The translations under genes were made by a program, and so were the position numbers. The notes under the pieces were generated by a model. That model did no database searches. It had not been told where the DNA came from and was given only the letters and a program-made list of their open reading frames with translations. 64,000 nucleotides of DNA from the NCBI GenBank assembly GCA_002257025.1, contig NCHA01000009.1, forward strand, positions 1 through 64,000, in the 5' to 3' direction. The stretch is from Sphingobacteriales bacterium 16-39-50. GTDB taxonomy: Bacteria; Bacteroidota; Bacteroidia; Sphingobacteriales; Sphingobacteriaceae. Positions 1 to 7,113 of this stretch are shown piece after piece. Position 1 is the first letter of the stretch; each line of letters opens with the position of its first letter.

Positions 1-129
1 ATGTGGGCAAATATAAAGCGAGAGTAAAACCGAAAATCACTAAAAATCAAAAAAGTTCATTATGAGTAACCCTTAACTTAATGACATTGGGGTCAAGCCA
101 GCAATGACAGTGCATGGGGGTAAAAAGGA

Positions 130-153
130 GATTCCGGCTCGGGGGCCGGAATC
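130..153. repeat. Perfect 9-bp hairpin, degenerate copy of the ATTCC-GGAAT repeat
   Basis: The arms GATTCCGGC and GCCGGAATC enclose a 6-nt loop. The preceding GGA and the arm core match the second palindrome of the compound repeat seen at 3646-3667, 6453-6474 and 6870-6891, with CAGC/GCTG replaced by CGGC/GCCG on both arms, so pairing is kept. No T-tract follows. The rest of 1-208 holds no convincing gene. Confidence 0.55.
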
Positions 154-208
154 TGACTCAATAAATACTGATTTGCAGCTAACACATAGCCGGCAATCTT
201 CAATCTAA

Positions 209-1864
209 TTATTTCTTCTCCCGAATGGCTTTAAACTCTGAACCATTTTTCCATTGAGGCATCTTTTCTTCGAAAGCTAATCGTTTACCAACCTGAAAAA
301 ACAACTTCAAATCGTCCAGTCCGCCTTCAAAAGTCCATGTTGCCGAATCAAATTCATCTGAAGGACGGTGGTAATGCTTTTCTGTATACTCTGCGTCCTG
401 TTTTTCACCATAGCCGGGTTCTTTGCCAATTACATCGATGCCATTTGAAGTATAGAGTGCAGGTACACCAACTTTAGCAAAATTAAAATGATCGGAACGA
501 TAGTAATAACCTGCTTCAGGATGGTTTTCGAATGCGATTACCCGTCCTGCTTTTTCGGCAGCTTCTTTCAGGTATTCTTCCAGTTCTGATTGTCCTTCGC
601 CGACAATAATGATGTCTTTTGTTTTTCCAAAAGGATTTAAACCGTCAATATTAATATTTGCTACAGTTTTTGAAGTTGGATAAATTGGGTTCTGGGCATA
701 ATATGCCGAACCCCAAAGGCCCTGTTCTTCCGCAGTTACTGCAAGCAAAATTATGGTACGCTCAGGCTGAACTTTCATACTTTTAAATGCCCGGGCCAGT
801 TCGATCAGTCCGGCGGTGCCGCTGGCATTGTCAAAGGCACCATTATAGATTGAATCGGCAGTTTCATCGGGTTTGCCAATTCCCAGGTGGTCCCAGTGTG
901 AGGTGTAGATGATCACTTCATCAGGGCGTTTAGTGCCTGTTATTTTTCCGATAACATTTTGTGATTTGTTGAATATGGTCTTAACAGCGACACGGGTACT
1001 CAGTTTCAGATCCAAAGCCAGGGGTTTGAATCCTTTTTTGTCGGCCTGTGCGAAGAAATTAGTCGAATCTTGTCCCGCAGCAGCTACTAATTTCTTTGCA
1101 GCCGGCAGCGAAAGCCATCCATTGATATCGGTATAAACATTGCTTTTTCCGCGATCGTCAAGTCTCAGTTTGGATGCGTTCCAGTTATTCTGGACGACAG
1201 TAAAGGGATAACTGGCGCCCTCGGTGGTATGAACGATCAGACAACCTTTCGCACCCTGACGGGCAGCTTCTTCATATTTATAGGTCCAGCGGCCGTAATA
1301 GGTCATCGTTTTGCCTTTAAATAAGCTGGAATCTCCGGCAGCAAATCCCGGGTCATTCACCATCACCATGACGATCTTTCCTTTTACATCCAGGCCGGCA
1401 TAATCATTCCAGTTATAATCCGGAGCAACAACCCCATAACCCGCAAAGACCACCTCATCATTATCGAAGCTTACTTTATCGGTAATCTTATCAGTCCAGA
1501 TTACATAATCATCAAAGCCTTTAAGTTTAAAGCTTCCTTTTGATGTGGTCACCTGCATATCTGCAGCCGCTGTAGTCTGAATATTGACCATTGGGACTTC
1601 CTGAATATAACTTTCGCCATTTCCAGGCTCCAAACCTGCAGCTTTGAACTGTTTTTGGAGGTAAGCTATTGTTTTTGTTTCTCCGGGGGTAAATGGTTTA
1701 CGGCCCTGAAGTGAGTCGTGAGAAAGCTCAGCAACGTGCAGTTTTAAACTATCTGCATTGAAAGCAGCGAGTCCGTCTTCATCTGAAATTTTTGGCTTAC
1801 TCTGATTGCAGGCAGCCAGAGAGATCAAGGCAGAAAATACGAGTAATTTAATTTTTAAGTTCAT
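209..1864 (-). CDS. Secreted M28-family zinc aminopeptidase (lipoprotein)
   Basis: A 551-aa metallopeptidase probably anchored outside the inner membrane: a short signal ends in a lipobox (LAAC) with the lipidated Cys at residue 19. A PA (protease-associated) domain fits residues about 135-260, and the M28 peptidase domain follows from about 300. The expected metal ligands and catalytic residues are visible: H323/D325 in SHWDH, D345 in FDNASG, E379-E380 in AEEQG, D407 in NIDG and H459 in RSDHF. The family removes N-terminal residues from peptides, so a nutritional role in protein breakdown is likely. Length and order match the family. It is monocistronic and transcribed away from higBA. The ATG is directly followed by the signal peptide, which fixes the start. 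Confidence 0.9.
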   Translation of the reverse strand: MNLKIKLLVFSALISLAACNQSKPKISDEDGLAAFNADSLKLHVAELSHDSLQGRKPFTPGETKTIAYLQKQFKAAGLEPGNGESYIQEVPMVNIQTTAAADMQVTTSKGSFKLKGFDDYVIWTDKITDKVSFDNDEVVFAGYGVVAPDYNWNDYAGLDVKGKIVMVMVNDPGFAAGDSSLFKGKTMTYYGRWTYKYEEAARQGAKGCLIVHTTEGASYPFTVVQNNWNASKLRLDDRGKSNVYTDINGWLSLPAAKKLVAAAGQDSTNFFAQADKKGFKPLALDLKLSTRVAVKTIFNKSQNVIGKITGTKRPDEVIIYTSHWDHLGIGKPDETADSIYNGAFDNASGTAGLIELARAFKSMKVQPERTIILLAVTAEEQGLWGSAYYAQNPIYPTSKTVANINIDGLNPFGKTKDIIIVGEGQSELEEYLKEAAEKAGRVIAFENHPEAGYYYRSDHFNFAKVGVPALYTSNGIDVIGKEPGYGEKQDAEYTEKHYHRPSDEFDSATWTFEGGLDDLKLFFQVGKRLAFEEKMPQWKNGSEFKAIREKK

Positions 1865-1974
1865 ATGGTTAGTATGGTTAAGTTTTGCTAAAATACTGAT
1901 AAAAGTAAAGGATAGTTTAAAAAATTTGAGTCTTGCTTTGAAATGGGAGACACTATTTTTTTGCTTTCTCCACT

Positions 1975-2031
1975 GTAGAGTTAGCGCAGCGCTCTACGGA
2001 TTATTAAATGAGTAAGAGTCTTCAGACTCGT
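1975..2031. repeat. Double-palindrome dispersed repeat, copy A
   Basis: A 57-bp unit of two inverted repeats: GTAGAG...CTCTAC around an AGCGCAGCGC core, a linker GGATTATTAAATG, then GAGTCT-TC-AGACTC. A near-identical unit lies at 3816-3873. The outermost base pair of the first stem is G-C here and T-A in the other copy, so a substitution on one side is matched on the other. That favours selection for a folded form. REP elements mobilised by RAYT transposases have a similar design, but no RAYT gene is in the window. Confidence 0.75.
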
Positions 2032-2117
2032 CTACCCAATCAATCGCTTTTTACGCCTTTACAGACTGTTTATTTCTACAAATCGCGGATAATACACCCA
2101 TTTATATTCTATCTCTT

Positions 2118-2148
2118 TTTGAATTTATAAATCAAATACTTATCTTTA
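2118..2148 (+). promoter_or_regulatory. Putative higBA promoter
   Basis: TTTG at 2118-2121, 19 bases, then TATCTTTA at 2141-2148. This matches the Bacteroidota primary sigma pattern (TTTG, 17-23 bases, TAnnTTTG) except for the last base. Predicted transcription start is about 2153, giving a leader of roughly 20 bases to the higB ATG. Confidence 0.5.
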
Positions 2149-2149
2149 G

Positions 2150-2160
2150 CGTTAGTAACG
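2150..2160. promoter_or_regulatory. Putative HigA operator (CGTTA-G-TAACG)
   Basis: An 11-bp perfect palindrome sits immediately downstream of the putative -7 box and over the expected transcription start. Repressor bound there would block initiation. HigA antitoxins typically autoregulate through such palindromes; the assignment to HigA is inference from position. Confidence 0.45.
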
Positions 2161-2174
2161 TTAAACATTAGTAA

Positions 2175-2456
2175 ATGATTAATTCATTTGGCAATAAAGA
2201 AACGCGCAAAATATGGGAAGGCGAACGAATTAGAGGGCTTCCTGTTGAAATACAGGAAATTGCCCGAAGAAAACTAAGGATGCTTAACAACTCCCAAAAT
2301 ATATCCGACTTAAGGATTCCTCCTTCAAACAGATTGGAAAAATTAAAAGGAAACTTTAAATCCTTTTATTCCATCAGAATAAATGACCAGTGGAGGATTA
2401 TCTTTCAATGGAAGAACGGAAACGCCGAGCAAGTAGAATTAATCGATTATCATTAA
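2175..2456 (+). CDS. higB: HigB-type toxin (RelE/ParE superfamily)
   Basis: A 93-aa basic protein with the HigB layout: an N-terminal helix (KETRKIWEGERIRGLP), a central LEKLKGN-x-F-x-SIRIN-QWRIIF block typical of the RelE/ParE fold, and a C-terminal VELIDYH. HigB toxins are ribosome-dependent mRNA endonucleases. It precedes its antitoxin by 9 bases, the reversed order characteristic of hig loci. Full length for the family. It lies between two copies of a dispersed palindromic repeat, which suggests an accessory, movable segment. Confidence 0.9.
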   Translation: MINSFGNKETRKIWEGERIRGLPVEIQEIARRKLRMLNNSQNISDLRIPPSNRLEKLKGNFKSFYSIRINDQWRIIFQWKNGNAEQVELIDYH

Positions 2457-2465
2457 AATAAGAAA

Positions 2466-2765
2466 ATGGAAAAGCTAAAAAACATTCATCCGGGTGAGAT
2501 CCTGCTTGAAGAATTTCTGATACCATTATCAATTAGTGCTTACAGGCTTTCTAAAGATATTGGCATTCCACAAACACGGATTTCCGAGATAATTAAAGGA
2601 AACAGACGCATTACTGCAGATACCGCGCTACGACTTTCCAGATATTTCGGAAATAGCGCAAAATTCTGGCTGGGCATACAGAATGATTATGACATAGAAG
2701 CGGAAGAGATCCAAAAGAAGGAAGAGTTAAATTCCATCAAACAACATAGCGAACACGCAGCATAA
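2466..2765 (+). CDS. higA: HigA antitoxin, XRE-family regulator
   Basis: A 99-aa protein starting with the HigA signature MEKLKNIHPGEILLEEFL and carrying an XRE helix-turn-helix (SAYRLSKDIGIPQTRISEII, about residues 24-45), followed by TADTALRLSRYFGNSAKFWL, which is standard for this family. It neutralises HigB and represses the operon. The acidic, lysine-rich C-terminus (EAEEIQKKEEL) is a likely flexible tail. Cotranscribed with higB from the promoter at 2118. Confidence 0.92.
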   Translation: MEKLKNIHPGEILLEEFLIPLSISAYRLSKDIGIPQTRISEIIKGNRRITADTALRLSRYFGNSAKFWLGIQNDYDIEAEEIQKKEELNSIKQHSEHAA

Positions 2766-2799
2766 AACCCCAAAAAAAAATCTCACAAAATCAAACAAA

Positions 2800-3564
2800 A
2801 TGATCAGACCCTACATTTTAGCAGAAACAAACTGGAAATCTGTAAAAGATTCAGATTATGACCTGGCAATCCTTCCCTGGGGTGCCACAGAAGCGCATAA
2901 TTATCATTTACCCTATTCAACGGATGTGATTGAAGCCGACCATATCGCTGCTGAATCTGCCAGGATTGCCTGGGAAAGTGGTGCGAAGATCATTGTTTTG
3001 CCTACCGTCCCTTTTGGAGTTAATACCGGTCAGGCAGACATAAAATTGGATCTGAATATTTATCCAAGTACCCAATTGGCAATTTTATGTGACATTATTG
3101 AAGTGCTTCAACGCTCGAATATTTTTAAGCTTTTGATTTTGAATGGTCATGGTGGGAATGACTTCAGAATGATGGTCAGGGAGCTGGGTTTAAAATACCC
3201 AAAGATGTTTCTCAGCACCTGTAACTGGTTTCAGTCTGTAGACAAAATGCAATTCTTTGAACAGGATGGTGACCATGCCGACGAAATGGAAACAAGTCTG
3301 ATTCAATACCTGGCCCCGGATTTAATGCTTCCTTTAGATACAGCTGGAGACGGGAAAGAGAAGAAATATAAGATAAAAGAGTTTTCAGAAGGCTGGGCCT
3401 GGGCAGAAAGAAAGTGGTCGAAAATTACCAAAGACACAGGGGTAGGAAATCCCGAATTTGCAACGAAGGAGAAAGGGGAAAAATACTTTAAGGCCGTGAC
3501 TTTGAAAATATCACATTTTCTGATTGAATTGGCTAATGCTGATGTGAATGATCTTTATGAATAG
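2800..3564 (+). CDS. Creatininase-family amidohydrolase
   Basis: A 254-aa cytoplasmic protein of the creatininase/FAPy-deformylase superfamily. Metal-binding residues are recognisable: E31 and H33 in GATEAH, H36, D42 in STD, and the HGG of NGHGGND near residue 119. The family hydrolyses cyclic amides or formamides (creatinine, FAPy, mycofactocin precursor); the substrate here cannot be read from sequence. It starts 34 bases after higA on the same strand, but nothing links it functionally to the toxin pair. Length is normal for the family. Confidence 0.85.
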   Translation: MIRPYILAETNWKSVKDSDYDLAILPWGATEAHNYHLPYSTDVIEADHIAAESARIAWESGAKIIVLPTVPFGVNTGQADIKLDLNIYPSTQLAILCDIIEVLQRSNIFKLLILNGHGGNDFRMMVRELGLKYPKMFLSTCNWFQSVDKMQFFEQDGDHADEMETSLIQYLAPDLMLPLDTAGDGKEKKYKIKEFSEGWAWAERKWSKITKDTGVGNPEFATKEKGEKYFKAVTLKISHFLIELANADVNDLYE

Positions 3565-3600
3565 GGGTTTGGTTAATTAATATATGAGATGGGTTGCAGA

Positions 3601-3720
3601 AGGTTCCCGCCTTCGCGGAATGACAAGGGTTGCTTGGGAACAGGAGATTCCAGCCTCCGCTGGAATCGAAAGGCAGAATCGTTCGCTAGTTAATGTAGTT
3701 CCTCCTATGCTGTTGTCTGA
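3601..3720. repeat. Compound palindromic repeat, solo copy without the GIY-YIG gene
   Basis: Palindrome 1 is TTCCCGC-CTT-GCGGAA (3604-3620, one G lost from the right arm). Palindrome 2 is GATTCCAGC-CTCC-GCTGGAATC (3646-3667). The same two palindromes with similar spacing occur at 6403-6474 and, inverted, at 6870-6937. By eye, similarity to the region just upstream of the GIY-YIG gene continues past palindrome 2 to about 3720 (shared CGAAAnGCAnAAnCG, then ATGTAG and TGTTGT). This reads as a decayed half of that unit lacking the gene. Confidence 0.7.
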
Positions 3721-3815
3721 ACCATGATTCAGGTGATTTATTTGATTATTATGAATCATTTCAATCATGCTAATCACAAAAATCATAGTTCAGACAAAAT
3801 GGTACCCGTCCGTCA

Positions 3816-3873
3816 TTAGAGTTCAGCGCAGCGCTCTAAGGATTATTCAATGGATAAGAGTCTTCAGACTCGT
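3816..3873. repeat. Double-palindrome dispersed repeat, copy B
   Basis: A 58-bp unit: TTAGAG...CTCTAA, linker GGATTATTCAATGG, then GAGTCT-TC-AGACTC and CGT. It is almost identical to copy A at 1975-2031 and in the same orientation. Together they bracket higBA and the creatininase gene. See copy A for the compensatory base-pair change. Confidence 0.75.
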
Positions 3874-3961
3874 TTATTAAAATATCAACACTGCCTTCCA
3901 GTAGAGCCGGAATTTATATCTTCATATCCGGTAATCATTAGATAAATTATCAAATGCTAAA

Positions 3962-6364
3962 ATGAAAAATCAACCACATGGATTTTTGACAAAGTGTTCA
4001 ATCACAACAATTTGCCTGATTTTCTTCTTCGGATTAACAACAATAGCCTTTGCTCAAAATAAAATCCCTGCAAAGTCACAATCAGACAGTTTAAAACGAA
4101 AAGCCAGCCTCAGCAGGATCATGATGGTGTTACCTGCTGATAAGATTAGTAATGGCCGGATTTCTTTTCTGGATGAGAATTTTCAGGATTGGCTCAAGCG
4201 GACGGGCGAGCTGCCACCCGATTTTGATAAAATGCCTTCCATACCCTTTCTTCCGGATCCGCTCATTCTGGATGAGGGTGGTAAAAACATCCCTGTTAGT
4301 TCAGCTGCTCAGTGGGAGGAAAAGAGGCGCTGGATGAAGGAGCAACTGGAATATTATGTTACCGGTACCTATCCGCAATCTCCCATGGATTTCAAGGTGA
4401 AGGTTCTTAGTGAAAAGAAAGAGGGCTCAACTACGCTTCGTATGGTGGAGCTCTCATTCGGTCCGCAGGAACAAGCCAAACTCACCATTGAATTGATGAT
4501 TCCGCAGGGGAATGGTCCCTTCCCTGTGTTTATGGCTCAATGGAACCACAGGGGTTGGGCTCAGATTGCAGTAAGACGGGGCTATATGGCCTGTGTTTAT
4601 GCAGCTTCGGATGCAAAGGATGATACTGAAAAGTACGCTGAAATATGGTCTGGTAAGTATGACTTTACCCGATTGATGAGAAGAGCATTCGGTACTTTCA
4701 GGGCGGTCGACTATTTGCATACACTTCCAATTGTCGATAAAGAAAGAATTGCCTTAACAGGACACTCCAGGAATGGTAAATTGGCACTAATGGCTGCCGC
4801 TTTTGACGAACGCATTAAGGCTGTTATCCCAAGCAGTGGTGGTTCAGGTGCCGAAGTCCCATGGCGATACGCTACCCAGCAATATGATGTCGAAGATATT
4901 GCATTATTATCCGCTGCCCAACCATCCTGGCTGCATCCCCGTTTAAGATTTTTTATAGGCCGGGAGAATAAGCTTCCAGTCGATCAAAATCATTTTATGG
5001 CATTGATTGCACCCAGAGGATTAATGTTAAGTACAGCAATCAATGAAGGAGCGGGTAATCCATGGGGCATTGAGCAGGCATATGGCTCGGCACAAAAGGT
5101 GTATAAGTTTCTTAATGCAGAGGATAATCTGGCAATCAGGTTCAGGGATGGTGAACATGGTACCCATGCTGGCGATATCGAAGACTATATTGATTTCTTT
5201 GATTATGTTTTTAAGCGCAGTGACCATAAGCCGGAGAACAAATTACTTTACAGTTATTCGTTTGACAATTGGCGGCAGCGAAGCAAGGAAAATATAAATC
5301 CATTAAATTATACCTCCAGGGGCATTCAGGTAATGGCCGGGAAAGACTTAACAAGGGAGAATTGGGATGTTAGGAAAACAGAAATAAAACAACAGCTAAA
5401 ATGGATCCTGGGAGGTCAGCCTCCCGCCCTGACTAACCCGGGGCCGGTGCGTTTAGAAAACGGGGGAGCCGGAGAAGATTATTTTGGGACAGTTCTTAAA
5501 CGGCCAATTGTGACCCCGGGCATGGGGCGAATGGCTATCACCCCTTACAAGGAGTTTGGCGATTATTTGTATGGTTATATTTACTATCCGAAGGATAAAG
5601 CTGGAAATATTAAGGCGGGTAAATTGCCGGCTATAATTTATCAGCATGAATACGACTATTCCAAGGGTTTTTCCTCTTATCATGATGTTCAGTCCTTTTT
5701 TGAGAGTATGACAGATCTTGGTTACGTTGTTTTTTCATACGATATGATCGGTTTTGGGAATCGCATTGAAGAAGGTACACGTTTTTATGACCGTTATCCC
5801 AATTGGTCGAAAATGGGAAAAATGGTGGCTGATGTTAAAGGGGCAGTTGACGCATTGAGCAATCTGGATTTTGTTGATAGCTCTAAAATAGTTGTCGCAG
5901 GTTATGCAATGGGTGCAACAGTCGGACTTTATGCTACTGCACTAGATGAAAGAATTGCCGGGCTTGTTTCAGTGAGCGGTTTTACGCCCATGCGTTCAGA
6001 TTCGAAGGATGATGGCAGGGAAGGGATCAAAGCTTTTTCACATTTGCACGGACTGATTCCTCGCTTAGGTTTCTTTGTTGGCAATGAAGATCGTATACCA
6101 TATGATTATCAGGAAATCTTAGGATCAATTGCTCCGAGACCGGTACTGCTGATTGCCCCCAAATTAGACCAGACTGCTAACTTTAACGATATCAGAGCAT
6201 CTGTTAATGAAGCTGGAAAAATATATAAATTGTTGGGTGCGTCTGATCAGCTCATTCTTAATTCACCTGATGATTTTAACAGGTTTAGTGATGAAATGAA
6301 GGAGATAATTTATGGCTGGGCAGGTAAATTCAATGCTGGTGCGCGCGTGCCGCGCGTTCCATAA
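3962..6364 (+). CDS. Secreted tandem alpha/beta-hydrolase, CE15/acetyl-xylan-esterase-like
   Basis: An 800-aa exported protein (signal peptide about residues 1-31, ending AFAQ) made of two alpha/beta-hydrolase units. The first (about 90-430) has the nucleophile elbow GHSRNGK with S269, the GxSRxGK pattern of glucuronoyl esterases (CE15), and a likely catalytic His in the GEHGTHAGDIEDY block. The second (about 500-790) has the equivalent elbow as GYAMGA: residue 649 is Ala, and no obvious His follows near the C-terminus, so this unit is probably inactive. A role in cleaving ester links in plant cell-wall polysaccharide is inferred. The last seven codons lie in a GC-rich palindrome, so the native C-terminus may have been altered. 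Confidence 0.75.
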   Translation: MKNQPHGFLTKCSITTICLIFFFGLTTIAFAQNKIPAKSQSDSLKRKASLSRIMMVLPADKISNGRISFLDENFQDWLKRTGELPPDFDKMPSIPFLPDPLILDEGGKNIPVSSAAQWEEKRRWMKEQLEYYVTGTYPQSPMDFKVKVLSEKKEGSTTLRMVELSFGPQEQAKLTIELMIPQGNGPFPVFMAQWNHRGWAQIAVRRGYMACVYAASDAKDDTEKYAEIWSGKYDFTRLMRRAFGTFRAVDYLHTLPIVDKERIALTGHSRNGKLALMAAAFDERIKAVIPSSGGSGAEVPWRYATQQYDVEDIALLSAAQPSWLHPRLRFFIGRENKLPVDQNHFMALIAPRGLMLSTAINEGAGNPWGIEQAYGSAQKVYKFLNAEDNLAIRFRDGEHGTHAGDIEDYIDFFDYVFKRSDHKPENKLLYSYSFDNWRQRSKENINPLNYTSRGIQVMAGKDLTRENWDVRKTEIKQQLKWILGGQPPALTNPGPVRLENGGAGEDYFGTVLKRPIVTPGMGRMAITPYKEFGDYLYGYIYYPKDKAGNIKAGKLPAIIYQHEYDYSKGFSSYHDVQSFFESMTDLGYVVFSYDMIGFGNRIEEGTRFYDRYPNWSKMGKMVADVKGAVDALSNLDFVDSSKIVVAGYAMGATVGLYATALDERIAGLVSVSGFTPMRSDSKDDGREGIKAFSHLHGLIPRLGFFVGNEDRIPYDYQEILGSIAPRPVLLIAPKLDQTANFNDIRASVNEAGKIYKLLGASDQLILNSPDDFNRFSDEMKEIIYGWAGKFNAGARVPRVP

Positions 6365-6390
6365 ATAATTTGTTAGCACACGCGACACGC
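6355..6390. repeat. 36-bp direct repeat, left copy
   Basis: Begins CGTTCCATAAATAATTTG and ends CACGCGACACGC; identical to 7114-7149, 759 bp away. It overlaps the last codons and stop of the hydrolase gene. It is also part of a larger imperfect inverted repeat, since 6341-6353 is roughly complementary to 6379-6396. Confidence 0.8.
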
Positions 6391-6402
6391 GTGCGCAAGC
6401 GA

Positions 6403-6474
6403 GGAGGTTACCGCCTCCGCGGGAATGACAATTTGAAAGTAGTAAATAGGGAGATTCCAGCCTTCGCTGGAATC
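6403..6474. repeat. Compound palindromic repeat, left end of GIY-YIG unit
   Basis: Palindrome 1 is the imperfect GGTTACCGCCTCCGCGGGAATGAC block; palindrome 2 is GATTCCAGC-CTTC-GCTGGAATC at 6453-6474. Same orientation as the solo copy at 3601 and opposite to the copy at 6870-6937. Palindrome 2 ends 8 bases from the stop codon of the nuclease gene. Confidence 0.75.
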
Positions 6475-6482
6475 GGTTCTGG

Positions 6483-6785
6483 TTACATATTACCTTTCAG
6501 GAACCAATTCGCTGCAAGATCGTTCCATTCGGGGTTAAGCTTTTCAATTAAATTATTTTTCCAGGATCGTTCCCAGGTCTTTAATTGTTTTTCCCTGGCG
6601 ATGGCTAAGTTCACATCAGAAAACTGTTCAAACCACACCAGTTTTGTACAATTGTACTTGCTAGTGAATCCATAAACAAGCTTTCGTTTATGCTCGTAAA
6701 CTCTTCTTCGAATATTGTTAGTAAAACCGATATACAAAACATTATGATATGTATATGTTAGGATGTAGACAAAATATTCCTTCAT
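6483..6785 (-). CDS. Small GIY-YIG domain nuclease
   Basis: A 100-aa single-domain member of the GIY-YIG superfamily (YhbQ/UPF0213-like size). The GIY element appears as FVY (residues 5-7) and the YIG element as YIG (18-20). Arginines 26-28 fit the catalytic Arg, and E65 in AIAREKQLK fits the metal-binding Glu. The start is set at the ATG at 6785, directly before MKEYFVYIL; the longer upstream frame only translates the adjacent palindromic repeat. The gene is enclosed by inverted copies of that repeat. It may nick or cut DNA at or near the palindromes, which would suit spread of the unit; this is inference. Confidence 0.8.
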   Translation of the reverse strand: MKEYFVYILTYTYHNVLYIGFTNNIRRRVYEHKRKLVYGFTSKYNCTKLVWFEQFSDVNLAIAREKQLKTWERSWKNNLIEKLNPEWNDLAANWFLKGNM

Positions 6786-6869
6786 ACTCCCAAGTTGCAA
6801 TTCCAGAAATATCTTAAAACAACAAATGAGTAAAGGGGCTACATCATTTATCCTGCGGTTTTGCATTTC

Positions 6870-6937
6870 GATTCCAGCGGAGGCTGGAATCTCCTGTTCC
6901 CACCCCAATAAGCTTGTCATTCCCGCGAAGGCGGGAA
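6870..6937. repeat. Compound palindromic repeat, right end of GIY-YIG unit (inverted)
   Basis: Palindrome 2 comes first (GATTCCAGC-GGAG-GCTGGAATC, 6870-6891), then palindrome 1 (ATTCCCGC-GAAG-GCGGGAA region, 6919-6937). This is the mirror of the order at 6403-6474, so the two copies form inverted ends around the nuclease gene. Confidence 0.75.
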
Positions 6938-6996
6938 CCTCCCAAGTATCCAATAATTAAATTAAATTTCCAGAAGCGGGAACCTCCCAAGTATCC
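6931..6996. repeat. 21-bp direct duplication of the repeat edge
   Basis: GCGGGAACCTCCCAAGTATC plus a C occurs at 6931-6951 and again at 6976-6996, 45 bp apart. The second copy carries only the outer arm of palindrome 1, as if the edge of the unit had been copied a second time. Confidence 0.75.
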
Positions 6997-7113
6997 CTCA
7001 GGCAATTTTAACTTTTCTAAAACACATTTGTCAACTGATAACTTTCGGTTCGCCCGAAATCGGGGTATATCCAATAACCCATCAGTCATTTCTGATCAAA
7101 GAATCTTATAATC

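Larger units (their letters stand above)
1865..2174. other. Intergenic region between M28 peptidase and higB
   Basis: This divergent spacer holds one copy of the repeat described at 1975-2031 and the higB promoter and operator (2118-2160). I see no open reading frame with gene-like features. The short plus-strand reading frames that enter it from the M28 gene are antisense shadows. Confidence 0.6.
3565..3961. other. Repeat-rich intergenic region
   Basis: This 397-bp spacer consists mostly of two unrelated dispersed repeats: the compound repeat at 3601-3720 and copy B of the double palindrome at 3816-3873. Minus-strand frames through it give repeat-derived peptides (such as VIPRRREPSA) rather than a real protein. 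Confidence 0.65.

Noticed and set aside
3-65. A plus-strand frame open from the left edge to a stop at 63-65, ending KNQKSSL.
   Set aside because: It could be the tail of an upstream gene, but about 20 residues with no motif are too few to support a call.
3577-3786. Minus-strand 69-aa frame containing VIPRRREPSA.
   Set aside because: It translates the palindromic repeat and its flanks; no start signal or gene-like composition.
6370-6675. Plus-strand 101-aa frame opposite the GIY-YIG gene.
   Set aside because: Antisense to a recognisable nuclease gene and begins in repeat sequence.
6403-6937. Paired palindromic repeats considered as a CRISPR-like array.
   Set aside because: The copies are inverted relative to each other and flank a gene; no regular spacer pattern.
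6786-6953. N-terminal extension of the GIY-YIG protein to 156 residues.
   Set aside because: The extra 56 residues translate the inverted repeat (PAFAGMT, IPASAGI); the domain begins at the ATG at 6785.
6844-7111. Two frames (one per strand) with KYP and RRREP repeats.
   Set aside because: Both are readings of the compound repeat and its partial duplicate.
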